From NCBI GenBank assembly GCA_002400415.1, contig DGQP01000007.1:1-64000 (forward strand): a DNA stretch of 64,000 bases, in the 5' to 3' direction. The translations under genes were made by a program, and so were the position numbers. Source of the stretch: Chitinophagaceae bacterium UBA4411 (lineage in GTDB: Bacteria > Bacteroidota > Bacteroidia > Chitinophagales > Chitinophagaceae). Shown here one piece after another: positions 34,591 to 43,591 of this stretch (position 1 is the first letter of the stretch; every line of letters starts with the position of its first letter). The notes under the pieces are model-generated. The model made no database searches. It worked only from the letters and a program-made list of their open reading frames with translations, and had not been told where the DNA came from.

Positions 34591-36207
34591 TTAGCAGAGA
34601 TGATACTCTGGCAAATTCATCAGGAACTTGAACATCTCCTTTAATGAGCTATCGATAACTGTATTATTATTTGTATTCCAGGCATTGGTCCAGATAGTAT
34701 CATCCGTTGTATTGTTCAGTAAGAAATTTCTTTTTACATACGCCTTTGAATTAGCCGATAAAGGATAACGGAGTAACAACGCTGTGATGTCACTGATCAG
34801 TTGATTCGGATCAGCAGGATTGGAAGAGTAATTAGCAAAAGCCCGCACATCAATAACAGAATCATTGACCAGCGCATCTGTGAAATCAGCTCTTTTTGGC
34901 AGGGAATTACTGTTTACCCATAATTCATAGTGCATCGGTTCTTGGTAATAAGAAGGCCAGCCTGATACATCCGGCGGTTGAAATAATTGCTGCTGCATAT
35001 CTGCTGCACTCTGGTACAATGAATAGAAGAGAGGGTAACCGGTTGTGTAATTGGTATAGGCGGGGAAACTAACATTGAACTCCCGCAGCGTACCCATGAT
35101 CATGTCAAACGGCGATTTGATGTAGCAGGCCTGGTTGACCGTGTCAAAAAAGTGTTCACTTTTGAACAGTAAGGATAAGGCGGGTTTAATGTCGTAATTA
35201 TTACTTTGTAATGCAGCTGCCATCGGGATGATAACATCTGCTTCGGCAGCAGCATCAATATTATAATATACAAACCATTTGTACAACTTACGGCAGATGA
35301 ACCTGGCAGCCTCGGTAGTGCCGAAAATCATATTCATAAGAGCATCCAACTCCGCGTTGGGATCAGTGCTGCCCGCAATGGTTGTATTATTGTAAAATGC
35401 TGTAAATGTTTTTGCCCCCATATCGTGGGCGCTGGTATCCAGGAAAGAACTGAGCGGATCGTTAAGGATACGCCAGCCGGTTAATACCCTTGCAGCAGCG
35501 ATCACATCATCCTCTGTATATTGAGAATCATTGCCCTTCCCGATAGTGAATAACTCCTGTAACTCACGGGCAAAATTTTCATCGGGCGCCTGTCTTGAAT
35601 TTAAATAGCCATTCAGGTGTACCAGCATGGCCGGATCTATACATACTTCCCGGGTAATACTTTTTACGTTTCCCAGTACATTACTCCGTAACAGGTTGTG
35701 GTGACGCCATAGAAATTGAGTATTGCCCACTTCTTCTTCCTGTACAGAAAAGTGATGATGCCAGAACAGCACCATTTTTTCCTGTATGCTCCTGTTTTGG
35801 TTGATGATCAGGCCGGCCCACCATTTTTTAAGACTTTCACGACGATAATAATTGATTAGTCCCCTGATTTCCGGATTACTCAGCATATTCGGATCATTGA
35901 CCCATGTTTGGCCCAGTGCCACGCCCAGGTCATCATGCAGGGCGCCACTATCATCTCCCATCAGGCCATAATCCCTTACCGGGGGAGCGGGAGCCACGAT
36001 ATTATCCAGTAGTTCATCCACAGCAGCAGCAGGCGACAAGGTTAAAAAGTAATCGATATCTGCTTTCCTGGCGCCAAACATGGTCCGCTTCAGCAAATGC
36101 GTTACCTCGTTTACTGTCCAGCTGCCGGTATACGGTGCCAAACCTGCAAACATGGTGCGTTGTGATTTGTCACTCCGGGTTCTTTTAAAGAATTCTCTTC
36201 TGTCCAT
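34591..36207 (-). CDS. DUF1800 protein
   Basis: A 538-residue protein of the DUF1800 family, recognised by HLLKRTMFGARKADIDYFL, the KMVLFWHHHFSVQ segment, NFARELQELFTIG, and VLTGWRI. DUF1800 and DUF1501 genes are commonly adjacent and are thought to act together at the envelope; the reaction is not known to me. It has an RR near the N-terminus (MDRREFFKR) but no hydrophobic segment. Operon position is between the seven-repeat protein and DUF1501. Confidence 0.9.
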   Translation of the reverse strand: MDRREFFKRTRSDKSQRTMFAGLAPYTGSWTVNEVTHLLKRTMFGARKADIDYFLTLSPAAAVDELLDNIVAPAPPVRDYGLMGDDSGALHDDLGVALGQTWVNDPNMLSNPEIRGLINYYRRESLKKWWAGLIINQNRSIQEKMVLFWHHHFSVQEEEVGNTQFLWRHHNLLRSNVLGNVKSITREVCIDPAMLVHLNGYLNSRQAPDENFARELQELFTIGKGNDSQYTEDDVIAAARVLTGWRILNDPLSSFLDTSAHDMGAKTFTAFYNNTTIAGSTDPNAELDALMNMIFGTTEAARFICRKLYKWFVYYNIDAAAEADVIIPMAAALQSNNYDIKPALSLLFKSEHFFDTVNQACYIKSPFDMIMGTLREFNVSFPAYTNYTTGYPLFYSLYQSAADMQQQLFQPPDVSGWPSYYQEPMHYELWVNSNSLPKRADFTDALVNDSVIDVRAFANYSSNPADPNQLISDITALLLRYPLSANSKAYVKRNFLLNNTTDDTIWTNAWNTNNNTVIDSSLKEMFKFLMNLPEYHLC

Positions 36208-36232
36208 AGGTTCAATTTTTGCTATAATGAGG

Positions 36233-38194
36233 TCAGCGGATCAGCACAAAGGTTCCTTTCTGCTGACGGGGTTTATTCTGCATGTCTTTATAGTCGATCA
36301 GGTAAATGAATACACCGGATGGTTGTATGGATCCCTTGTAAGTACCATTCCATAATTGGTACATATTGGTGCTTCTGAATACCAGCTCGCCATTCCGGTT
36401 AAAGATTTGCATCTTGTACCCATCAGGCACTTTACCAACAGGGCCATAAAAATCATTCTTCCCATCTCCGTTTGGGGTGAAACCGGTGGGTACAAATACC
36501 ATAGCATCATTAAGTACTACAACTGTGAACTGGTCAGATACTTGGCAGCCATTGGGCAAGTAATTGGTAGCTGTATAATAAGTTGTTGCTAATGGTGATG
36601 CAACAGGGTCAGTACAATCAGTACAGCTTAAGGTAGCATGGGCGTTCCAGATGATACTGCCGTTTCCGTTAGCATGAAGCGTAACCTGCTGGCCGGCAAA
36701 AATCGTATCAGCTTTTCTGACACTGTCAAAAGGCCCGCCCAAAAGAACAGGCCGGTAATCTACAATCGCTGAATCATAGCCACAGGCATCAAGAAGAGTA
36801 TCCCGGAACGGAACAAAATTGCTGAGATTGCAGACGGTGGAGTCAAGCGTTAATACCTGCGGTATTTTTAACTTAATAACAGCAAAATCTGCATCACCCA
36901 GTGCGTTACTAAAATCACCATCGCCCGATTCTGAATCACCGGCGAGATAATATTCCTGCATGGCAGGATTATGAACCATAAAACGTAAATGGTCATTAGC
37001 ACTGCCGCCCCAGTTCTGCTGCCAGAGCACCTGGCCTGAAGGGCTGAGTTTAATGGTCCAGAAATCGCCTTCACCCAGTGGATTTGCAACATCACGATCA
37101 GTGGAATAAGTAATACCGCCCACTATATAGGTACTGTCGCTGTCGGTAATGATAGTTTTTGCATACTCAGCATCTGTTCCTCCCAGCACTTTTTGCCAGT
37201 TAAGTTTTCCCCGCTGGTCCACGTTTAGTATCCAGAAATCCTGGCTTCCCCTGGCACCACTTACATCACCATCGGTGGAAGTAGTATAACCTGCCAAGGT
37301 CAGGGAGCCGTCAGCTCCTTTGGTCATTGTATAAGCCACATCATTTTGTGAGCCACCGTATATTTTACTGAATACTTTGTTGCCGTTGTTGTCCAGGGCC
37401 AGCAACCATACGTCGTAGTTCTTTTGATTGGGAGGAATATCACCATCTATGGAATTGGCAAAACCTGCGAGATAAGTTATGCCATTAATGATCTCGATAT
37501 CAAACAACTCTTCATTCCTGCTACCACCATAGCATTTACTCCATTGAACTATTCCCGCTGCGTTAATTTTCATGATTACGCCATCGGTGTATCCACCAGT
37601 GCCGTGATTACCCCGGATATCCCCGTCATTAGAAGAGGAGGAAGCTGCAATAAGATAACTGCCATCGGCGGTGATTTCAATGTGATTGCCAATATCAAGA
37701 CCGCTCCCGCCGTACCGTTTCTGCCATTCTAATGTTCCCGTTGCGGATAGTTTTAATAACCAGATATCCTTCGTGCCACCAAAACCGGCCACGACACCAC
37801 CATCCGTTGAATTTGTTTCTCCCAGCACCATATAACCACCATCGGCTGTTTGCAGCACATCTCTTGCACTTTCATAACCGGAGCCTCCGAAAGAGCGTTC
37901 CCATTGAAGGGTGCCGCAACGATCGAGTTTTGCAATCCACAGATCCCAGTATTCACGGCCGGGCTGCGGGCTCACATCACCCGATTTTGAATCTGTATAG
38001 CCGGCTACAACAGTGCCGCCATCGCTGGTAATCTTTATTACAAAAGGGATATCAACACCCGGGCCACCATAGTGCTGCGCCCATTGACGGGGAGGTAATT
38101 GCGCTTTCACTGCTGAAAATCCGTACAATGCAGCAGCCAGGCAGAAGAGTCTTATCAGTTGGTTGTTGAATCTCACAAGTTGGCGGTTTAACAT
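36233..38194 (-). CDS. Seven-repeat surface protein with gliding-type C-terminal domain
   Basis: A 653-residue exported protein. The signal peptide lies in the first 32 residues, ending VKAQ. Seven repeats of about 60 residues follow, each with a GG core (YGGPGVD, FGGSGYE, YGGSGLD, YGGSRNE, YGGSQND, LGGTDAE, WGGSAND) and an aromatic D.W..KL strand, which fits a seven-bladed propeller. After a linker comes a CHU_C/gliding-associated C-terminal domain starting PTGFTPNGDGKNDFYGP and ending KGTFVLIR, a T9SS type B sorting signal. It is the first gene of an operon with DUF1800 and DUF1501. Confidence 0.88.
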   Translation of the reverse strand: MLNRQLVRFNNQLIRLFCLAAALYGFSAVKAQLPPRQWAQHYGGPGVDIPFVIKITSDGGTVVAGYTDSKSGDVSPQPGREYWDLWIAKLDRCGTLQWERSFGGSGYESARDVLQTADGGYMVLGETNSTDGGVVAGFGGTKDIWLLKLSATGTLEWQKRYGGSGLDIGNHIEITADGSYLIAASSSSNDGDIRGNHGTGGYTDGVIMKINAAGIVQWSKCYGGSRNEELFDIEIINGITYLAGFANSIDGDIPPNQKNYDVWLLALDNNGNKVFSKIYGGSQNDVAYTMTKGADGSLTLAGYTTSTDGDVSGARGSQDFWILNVDQRGKLNWQKVLGGTDAEYAKTIITDSDSTYIVGGITYSTDRDVANPLGEGDFWTIKLSPSGQVLWQQNWGGSANDHLRFMVHNPAMQEYYLAGDSESGDGDFSNALGDADFAVIKLKIPQVLTLDSTVCNLSNFVPFRDTLLDACGYDSAIVDYRPVLLGGPFDSVRKADTIFAGQQVTLHANGNGSIIWNAHATLSCTDCTDPVASPLATTYYTATNYLPNGCQVSDQFTVVVLNDAMVFVPTGFTPNGDGKNDFYGPVGKVPDGYKMQIFNRNGELVFRSTNMYQLWNGTYKGSIQPSGVFIYLIDYKDMQNKPRQQKGTFVLIR

Positions 38195-38295
38195 AGTTGG
38201 TAAGGCCGCCTGTAAAGTGCAAGTATTATGCTAAACTTTAATTTTATGGAATAAGTTTTCCCTATAAAGGGGTGAAAAATTTCATGGGGTTTTAC

Positions 38296-38967
38296 TCAGC
38301 GTTTTTTCAGGGTGGGCAGAGCAATATTCTCAGAGCTGTTGAAATACCGGCAGGCGGGTTGTAAGCCACATTGCCCGCATTGGGGATTGCGGGCAATGCA
38401 GGTATAACGGCCATGAAGAATCAGCCAGTGATGTGCCTTATGAATAAGTTTTTCGGGAAAATGCCTGATCAGTTCTTTTTCAACAGCCAGTGGGGTAGAA
38501 GCCGTTTGCGGCACCAGGCCGATTCGTTTACTCACCCGGAACACATGGGTATCAACGGCCATGTTTGGCTGGTTATCTATAACAGAGGTAATTACATTCG
38601 CCGTCTTTCTGCCGACACCGGGCAGTTTTATTAGTTCCTCGACAGTCATCGGGATGTTACCTGCAAATTCAGTAACCACTTTTTGCCCCATCCCGATCAG
38701 GTGTTTTGTTTTATTATTAGGATAGGAAATACTTTTTATTAAAGGGAAAAGATCATCAAATTCCGCCTTGCTCAGGGCATATACATCCGGGTATTTTTCA
38801 AAGATGGCAGGGGTGGTCATATTCACCCGTTTATCGGTGCATTGTGCGGAAAGAATTACTGCGACCAGTAATTCATAAGGATTATCATAGAGTAATTCTG
38901 TTTCTGCTTCCGGGGCATGCCGTTCAAAATATTCAATAATAAACTGGTAACGTTGCTGGCGGGTCAT
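38296..38967 (-). CDS. nth: Endonuclease III
   Basis: A 223-residue base-excision repair glycosylase/AP lyase for oxidised pyrimidines. The helix-hairpin-helix is ELIKLPGVGRKTANVI, containing the catalytic Lys. The catalytic Asp is in AVDTHVFRVSKR. The C-terminal 4Fe-4S ligands are present as C-X6-C-X2-C-X5-C (CIARNPQCGQCGLQPAC). Length is as in E. coli Nth (211). It is monocistronic with its own promoter motif. Confidence 0.97.
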   Translation of the reverse strand: MTRQQRYQFIIEYFERHAPEAETELLYDNPYELLVAVILSAQCTDKRVNMTTPAIFEKYPDVYALSKAEFDDLFPLIKSISYPNNKTKHLIGMGQKVVTEFAGNIPMTVEELIKLPGVGRKTANVITSVIDNQPNMAVDTHVFRVSKRIGLVPQTASTPLAVEKELIRHFPEKLIHKAHHWLILHGRYTCIARNPQCGQCGLQPACRYFNSSENIALPTLKKR

Positions 38968-38971
38968 GCTG

Positions 38972-38979
38972 CAAATCTA
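38972..38979 (-). promoter_or_regulatory. -7 promoter element of nth
   Basis: On the minus strand TAGATTTG matches TAnnTTTG and ends only 4 nt before the ATG, predicting a leaderless or nearly leaderless transcript. Confidence 0.5.
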
Positions 38980-39046
38980 TGGCTAAGGAAGCAAAAGAGA
39001 GCCCGGTATTAGTAAGCTCTTTTAACGAGGATTGTTTGCGCTTAAT

Positions 39047-39073
39047 AAAAAAGCACCCCGTTTGGAGTGCTTC
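39047..39073 (-). terminator. Terminator after the gldA-eno-divIC operon
   Basis: On the minus strand GAAGCACTCC and GGGGTGCTT form a stem with loop AAAC, followed by T6. It lies 23 nt after the stop of the small gene at 39096. Confidence 0.7.
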
Positions 39074-39095
39074 AATCTTTTCACAACCGCTGAAA

Positions 39096-39329
39096 TTACT
39101 TCACTTGCTCAGCCGTATCCATTTTTGCATAACCCAGTACATTTAATACCACTTCTGTCCGGGGCGATGTAATGAGCTTGTCTAATCTTTGCATGGATGT
39201 TTTGAGAACGTTCAGTTTTTCACGAAGTGTCCAGTCTTTGTTCAGCGCTTGTTCTATGGCAGCGGTCTGTTGGTTGGAGGTCTCCTTGTACAAATACAAT
39301 AAAAGATCCTCAGGAGTAAAATTTGTCAT
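39096..39329 (-). CDS. Small conserved-looking cytoplasmic protein
   Basis: A 77-residue protein starting MTNFTPEDLLLYLYKETSNQ at ATG 39329; four more codons upstream (MVCP) are less likely. The opening (PEDLLLYLYKE...AIEQAL) resembles the N-terminal helices of anti-sigma-like proteins without a zinc motif. It is helical throughout with no transmembrane segment. It follows divIC in the same direction and precedes a terminator. Function unknown. Confidence 0.65.
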   Translation of the reverse strand: MTNFTPEDLLLYLYKETSNQQTAAIEQALNKDWTLREKLNVLKTSMQRLDKLITSPRTEVVLNVLGYAKMDTAEQVK

Positions 39330-39432
39330 TGGGCAAACCATTAATGTCCTTAAAAATTGTGTCCGGTAAGTAATTATTTCGAAACGTCCGTGTATTAAAC
39401 GGGGGTGGGGTGCCCTTATTGTGTAGTGAATA

Positions 39433-39747
39433 CTAATTATTTGCGGGTGCGGGTTTTTCCGGTATGATGAACAGGTCCTCGTTGTCGCGTTTCATCAGGT
39501 ATTTTTCCCGGGCATATTTCTCCAATGTGGCGGGGTTGTTCTTAAGTGCCTCTAACTCTTTACGTTCGGCAGCTATTTTTCCCGTGTAATAGGTTTTGCT
39601 CTGCTGTAACTCCCTTAGTTCTTTGTTCCGGGCCATCACCGTAAAAACATCGTTTTTATCAAGGAAAAGCAGGATGACGGCAAATGCTGCCAGGGCAATC
39701 AGGAATTTGTTTTTGAGCCAGCCGGGTATGTAGGTAAATAGCTTCAT
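39433..39747 (-). CDS. FtsB/DivIC-family septum formation protein
   Basis: A 104-residue bitopic membrane protein of the divisome. A short cytoplasmic segment, one transmembrane helix (FLIALAAFAVILLFL, about 15-29) and a periplasmic coiled coil (ARNKELRELQQSK ... ERKELEAL) are followed by the family motif LEKYAREKYLMKRDNEDLFII. Such proteins bridge FtsQ/DivIB and FtsL. It lies just downstream of eno, an arrangement widespread in bacteria. Confidence 0.9.
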   Translation of the reverse strand: MKLFTYIPGWLKNKFLIALAAFAVILLFLDKNDVFTVMARNKELRELQQSKTYYTGKIAAERKELEALKNNPATLEKYAREKYLMKRDNEDLFIIPEKPAPANN

Positions 39748-39770
39748 TATGCATCTGCCTGAGCTCAGAA

Positions 39771-39802
39771 GTCAGAAGACTGAGAATATTCAGCCTTCTG
39801 AC
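39771..39802. repeat. Inverted repeat in the eno-divIC spacer
   Basis: GTCAGAAG (39771-39778) and CTTCTGAC (39795-39802) form a perfect 8-bp inverted repeat with a 16-nt loop. No T-tract follows on the minus strand. Confidence 0.4.
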
Positions 39803-39819
39803 TCCGGCTTCAGCTTTTC

Positions 39820-41109
39820 TTATTTTCCAAATTTAATCTTTCCTTTTGGATAAACAGCAGAACTGCCCAGCAGCTCTTCGATGCGGATCAACTGGTTGTA
39901 TTTCGCCATACGGTCTGTACGGGAGGCAGAACCTGTTTTGATCTGGCCGCAATTCAATGCTACTGCCAGGTCCGCAATCGTAGTGTCTTCTGTTTCCCCA
40001 CTGCGGTGACTCATAATAGTATTATAGCCATTATGCTGGGCCAGTGTAACAGCATTGATCGTTTCAGTAACGGTACCAATCTGGTTTACTTTTACCAGCA
40101 ATGCATTACCAACTTGTTTATCAATGCCCTGTTGTAATCTTGTTACGTTAGTAACGAAAAGATCATCGCCCACCAGCTGGCATTTGTCTCCTATAGCTTC
40201 GGTCAGCATTTTCCAGCCAGCCCAGTCATCTTCAGCCATACCATCTTCAATACTGCAGATCGGGTATTTTTTCACCCAGCTTTCCCAGTATTTCGCCAGT
40301 TGCTCACTGCTCATTTCTTTACCGCTGCTTTTATGGAATACATATTTTTTCTTCTTGCCGTCCCAAAGCTCACTATTGGCGGCATCCATAGCAATCTTTA
40401 CCTGTGTGCCTGCTTTATAACCGGCCGCTTCAATGGCTGTCAATACTGTTTCGATCGCTTCTTCGTTGGATTGAATATTGGGGGCAAAACCGCCTTCATC
40501 ACCCACGTTAGTACTGAATCCTTTTTTCTTTAAAACACTTTTCAGGGAATGGAAAATTTCAACACCCCAGCGAAGGCCTTCACTGAAATTCGGGGCACCA
40601 ATGGGCATAACCATAAATTCCTGGAAGTCGATCTTATTATCAGCATGGGCACCACCATTCAGGATGTTCATCATCGGGATAGGCAGTGTTTTAGCGTTGG
40701 TGCCACCAATATAGCGGTACAAGGGCAAAGAAGCTTCTTCAGCTGCTGCCTTGGCTACAGCTATGCTGACAGCAAGCATGGCATTGGCGCCCAGTTTACC
40801 TTTATTGGGCGTTCCATCCAATTGGATCATCATTTCATCAATACCGGTTTGGTCAGCCACATCATAACCCAACAGGGCAGGGGCAATTGCTTTATTGACA
40901 TTGCTTACGGCTTTCAGCACGCCTTTTCCTACATATTTTTTCTTATCGTTATCGCGGAGTTCAACAGCCTCGTGAATACCGGTGCTGGCACCACTGGGTA
41001 CTGCTGCACGGCCCAATGCACCTTCGTCGGTGATCACATCTACTTCCACGGTGGGGTTACCGCGGCTGTCTAAAATTTGCCTGGCAAAAATCTCGGAAAT
41101 GTAACTCAT
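39820..41109 (-). CDS. eno: Enolase
   Basis: A 429-residue glycolytic enzyme converting 2-phosphoglycerate to phosphoenolpyruvate. It shows the N-terminal ILDSRGNPTVEV, catalytic GDEGGFAPN, metal ligands in AMDAANSE, SIEDGMAEDDW and VGDDLFVTN, the catalytic Lys in LVKVNQIGT, and the signature MSHRSGETEDT. Length is typical. It lies between gldA and divIC in one transcription direction. Confidence 0.98.
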   Translation of the reverse strand: MSYISEIFARQILDSRGNPTVEVDVITDEGALGRAAVPSGASTGIHEAVELRDNDKKKYVGKGVLKAVSNVNKAIAPALLGYDVADQTGIDEMMIQLDGTPNKGKLGANAMLAVSIAVAKAAAEEASLPLYRYIGGTNAKTLPIPMMNILNGGAHADNKIDFQEFMVMPIGAPNFSEGLRWGVEIFHSLKSVLKKKGFSTNVGDEGGFAPNIQSNEEAIETVLTAIEAAGYKAGTQVKIAMDAANSELWDGKKKKYVFHKSSGKEMSSEQLAKYWESWVKKYPICSIEDGMAEDDWAGWKMLTEAIGDKCQLVGDDLFVTNVTRLQQGIDKQVGNALLVKVNQIGTVTETINAVTLAQHNGYNTIMSHRSGETEDTTIADLAVALNCGQIKTGSASRTDRMAKYNQLIRIEELLGSSAVYPKGKIKFGK

Positions 41110-41183
41110 GATTGATTGTCTGTTTTAGAGTGAATATTTTTTATTAATTGTTGGCAAGCGGCATCGTTTGTTGCGTTGCACTC

Positions 41184-41199
41184 CCTGTCTGCCGACAGG
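41184..41199. repeat. Small palindrome between gldA and eno
   Basis: CCTGTC (41184-41189), TGCC, GACAGG (41194-41199), then CAGGT. The core CTGCCGACAGGCAGGT is nearly the same as CTGCCGAGGCAGGT inside kbl (59555-59568), so it belongs to the same palindrome family. Confidence 0.55.
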
Positions 41200-41220
41200 C
41201 AGGTTCAGCGTCCGGTAATG

Positions 41221-42135
41221 TTACTGGGCTTTTTGTGTCAGTGTCCTGAAAACATCTTCCAAACTCTGGTTTTCACTTTGCAAAGAAACGATGTTGAGAT
41301 TATGCTGCAAAGACAACTCCATGATTTGTTTGCGCAACTGATCAGAATCATCCGTTGTTAACTGCCAGTTGTTCGCATCAGGCTTTGTCACCGTTATAGC
41401 AGCCGGGAGATCGTTGAGCAATTGCTGATCTACATCTTCCCTGAAGCTGACCCTGATCAGGTTAGTTGCTGAAGAGGTTCTTCTCAGGTTGCTCAATTTA
41501 TCATCCGCCACCAGGTTGCCTTTATTAATTATAATCACCCGGTCACAGATAGCTTCCACTTCCTGCAGGATATGCGAGGAGAACAACACCGTTTTATCCT
41601 GTCCCTGTTTTTTGATCACTTCCCGTATTTCTATGATCTGGTTAGGATCAAGTCCTGAAGTGGGCTCATCCAATATCAATACTTCCGGGTCATGGATAAG
41701 GGCTGCAGCCAAACCCACCCGTTGTTTGTATCCTTTTGATAATTGACCGATCTTTTTCTTGCTTTCGGTTGTCAGGCCGGTCAGGGTAATTATTTCTTCA
41801 ATTTTAGTTTTTGGATTAGCTACCCGGTGCACTTCGGCTACAAACCCAAGGTATTCCCTTACATACATATCATAGTAGAGTGCATTCAGTTCAGGCAGGT
41901 AACCAATCTTCTTTTTTGTTTCTAATGGTTGTTTGGCCACATTGATGCCACAGACCCAGGCTTCGCCGCCAGTTTGCTGCAGGTACCCCGTAATAATCTT
42001 CATGGTAGTGGACTTACCTGCCCCATTCGGTCCGAGGAAACCAACGATCTCACCTTTATCTACTTTGAAGGAAATACTGTTAACAGCTTTTTGGTCGCCG
42101 TATTGCTTGAGAAGGTTTTTTACTTCGATGGACAT
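41221..42135 (-). CDS. gldA: Gliding-motility-type ABC transporter ATPase GldA
   Basis: A 304-residue ATPase of an ABC-2 system. Walker A is GPNGAGKST, signature LSKGYKQR, Walker B LILDEPTSGLDP, switch SSHILQEV. The overall pattern (ITGYLQQTGGEAWVCG, PELNALYYDMYVREYL, and the C-terminal SLEDVFRTLTQ) fits GldA, which works with GldF and GldG; neither permease gene is nearby in this window. Cells lacking motility also keep this gene, so motility is not implied. Confidence 0.85.
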   Translation of the reverse strand: MSIEVKNLLKQYGDQKAVNSISFKVDKGEIVGFLGPNGAGKSTTMKIITGYLQQTGGEAWVCGINVAKQPLETKKKIGYLPELNALYYDMYVREYLGFVAEVHRVANPKTKIEEIITLTGLTTESKKKIGQLSKGYKQRVGLAAALIHDPEVLILDEPTSGLDPNQIIEIREVIKKQGQDKTVLFSSHILQEVEAICDRVIIINKGNLVADDKLSNLRRTSSATNLIRVSFREDVDQQLLNDLPAAITVTKPDANNWQLTTDDSDQLRKQIMELSLQHNLNIVSLQSENQSLEDVFRTLTQKAQ

Positions 42136-42210
42136 AGATCTTTCAGGCTGGCTTTACTACCAGTACTGCGAATTTAGGTTATTCAACCCACAGCACAGAA
42201 AGAGGCTTCA

Positions 42211-42846
42211 TTACAGGCCATTAAATTCATATAATGGATCTATATCTGTACCGGCTTTTACTTCCACGATGGGCTTTATCAGGCCATCGTGCAGGTCATA
42301 TACCCAGCCATGCAGATCAGGGCGTTGCTCGTTGCTCCATGCACGCTGTATCAATGCAGTTTTTGCAAGATTGAATACCTGCTCTCTTACATTCAGCTCC
42401 ACCATCCGGTTTACACGTTGTTCTTCATCAGGTATGCTTTCCAGTTCTTTCCGGTGAATGCGGTAAATATCTTTGATATTTCGCAGCCACATGTTCAGTA
42501 CCAGGTTAAAATCTTCATTCGACATAGCCGCTTTAATACCGCCGCACCCATAGTGACCGCAGACCACCACATGTTTTATCTTCAGGTGGTTGACCGCATA
42601 ATCCACCACACTCATCAGGTTCACATCGGTATTCACAACAAGGTTCGCTACGTTGCGGTGAATGAATATCTCCCCGGGCTCTGTTTGGGTAATCTGGTCC
42701 GGCGGCACCCGGCTATCGCTGCACCCGATCCATAAAAATTCAGGTGATTGTACGTGTAAAAGACGCTCAAAAAAACCAGGGTCGTCTGCCAGTTTTTTAG
42801 CAGCCCAGTGTTTATTATCATTTAATAATACCTCGTATGGTTTCAT
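42211..42846 (-). CDS. Beta-carbonic anhydrase 1 (Can-like)
   Basis: A 211-residue zinc enzyme interconverting CO2 and bicarbonate. Zinc ligands are Cys42, Asp44 (CSDSRVP), His98 and Cys101 (CGHYGCGG). The HYGCGG motif and length match E. coli Can, a clade B enzyme. The ATG at 42846 is preferred over one seven codons upstream because that one overlaps a promoter motif. No signal peptide, so cytoplasmic. It is divergent from the inorganic-carbon transport operon starting at 43110, 263 bp away. Confidence 0.96.
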   Translation of the reverse strand: MKPYEVLLNDNKHWAAKKLADDPGFFERLLHVQSPEFLWIGCSDSRVPPDQITQTEPGEIFIHRNVANLVVNTDVNLMSVVDYAVNHLKIKHVVVCGHYGCGGIKAAMSNEDFNLVLNMWLRNIKDIYRIHRKELESIPDEEQRVNRMVELNVREQVFNLAKTALIQRAWSNEQRPDLHGWVYDLHDGLIKPIVEVKAGTDIDPLYEFNGL

Positions 42847-42864
42847 ATATTTCCTTCTGAGTAT

Positions 42865-42872
42865 CAAAAATA
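42865..42872 (-). promoter_or_regulatory. -7 promoter element of carbonic anhydrase 1
   Basis: On the minus strand TATTTTTG matches TAnnTTTG and lies 18 nt before the ATG at 42846. It overlaps an upstream in-frame ATG and so decides the start. Confidence 0.5.
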
Positions 42873-43109
42873 GTTTTTACTGAACCGAAATGCGCAAACA
42901 GGTGTTCGTTTTTTCTGCAACTGAAACAGTTAAATTTTTTTAATTAAAAAATGACAATAAACTTCAACAAGTGTCACAGTACGCTGTTATTTTTACCCGG
43001 AAGGCATCAGATCTGTTAAAACATACCTTGTTAATGCAAAGGCGACCGGCAATGGACCGGGAACGTTTTGGATAACAGGGTTTAATACAGTATTTTGCGG
43101 CAGTTTTCA

Positions 43110-43481
43110 ATGATGAAAAGCAAAAGGAAATACAACAATTTTCAAATGGCCTCCGCAGTTTGCTTAATATTGGCATTACTGTGGCTGACTATCAGTGCTC
43201 CTTTTGTATATGCCTGCCAGCAGGAACTGGCAAAACAAAGTAAAACAGAACAATCCCGGGCACCCCTTGCCGGTAACGAGGAAGAAACGGCTAATCCTTT
43301 TGGCAATAATACGGAAGAAAAAGCTCCCAGCAGCAGCTCTTTCTCCGAAGAATACCTGCACGATCAGCATCATGATGCTCATTTCTTCCCGCTGACCCTG
43401 TCTTATCAAAAATGCGAGAATGCAGGCACTTATGTCGCCTACCACGGCGAACTGCTTGTTCCCCCTCCGAATGTTGGATAA
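43110..43481 (+). CDS. Small His-rich exported protein heading the carbon-uptake cluster
   Basis: A 123-residue protein (ATG 43110; the next codon is also ATG). A hydrophobic segment (VCLILALLWLTISAPFVYA) acts as signal peptide or anchor. The mature part is acidic and low-complexity (EETANPFGNN, APSSSSFSEE), then has a His-rich cluster HDQHHDAHFF, and ends with YVAYHGELLVPPPNVG. I do not recognise the family. It is 110 nt upstream of carbonic anhydrase 2 in the same direction. Metal binding by the His cluster is speculation. Confidence 0.6.
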   Translation: MMKSKRKYNNFQMASAVCLILALLWLTISAPFVYACQQELAKQSKTEQSRAPLAGNEEETANPFGNNTEEKAPSSSSFSEEYLHDQHHDAHFFPLTLSYQKCENAGTYVAYHGELLVPPPNVG

Positions 43482-43591
43482 TTCCAGACAATCCTGAACA
43501 CATTTTTGTGCCCGTAACGGGCTTACTGAGTAATTACATTATTAACTGATGTTACTGCTTTCTGCGGTAGCTGTATAAAATTATATAACTG

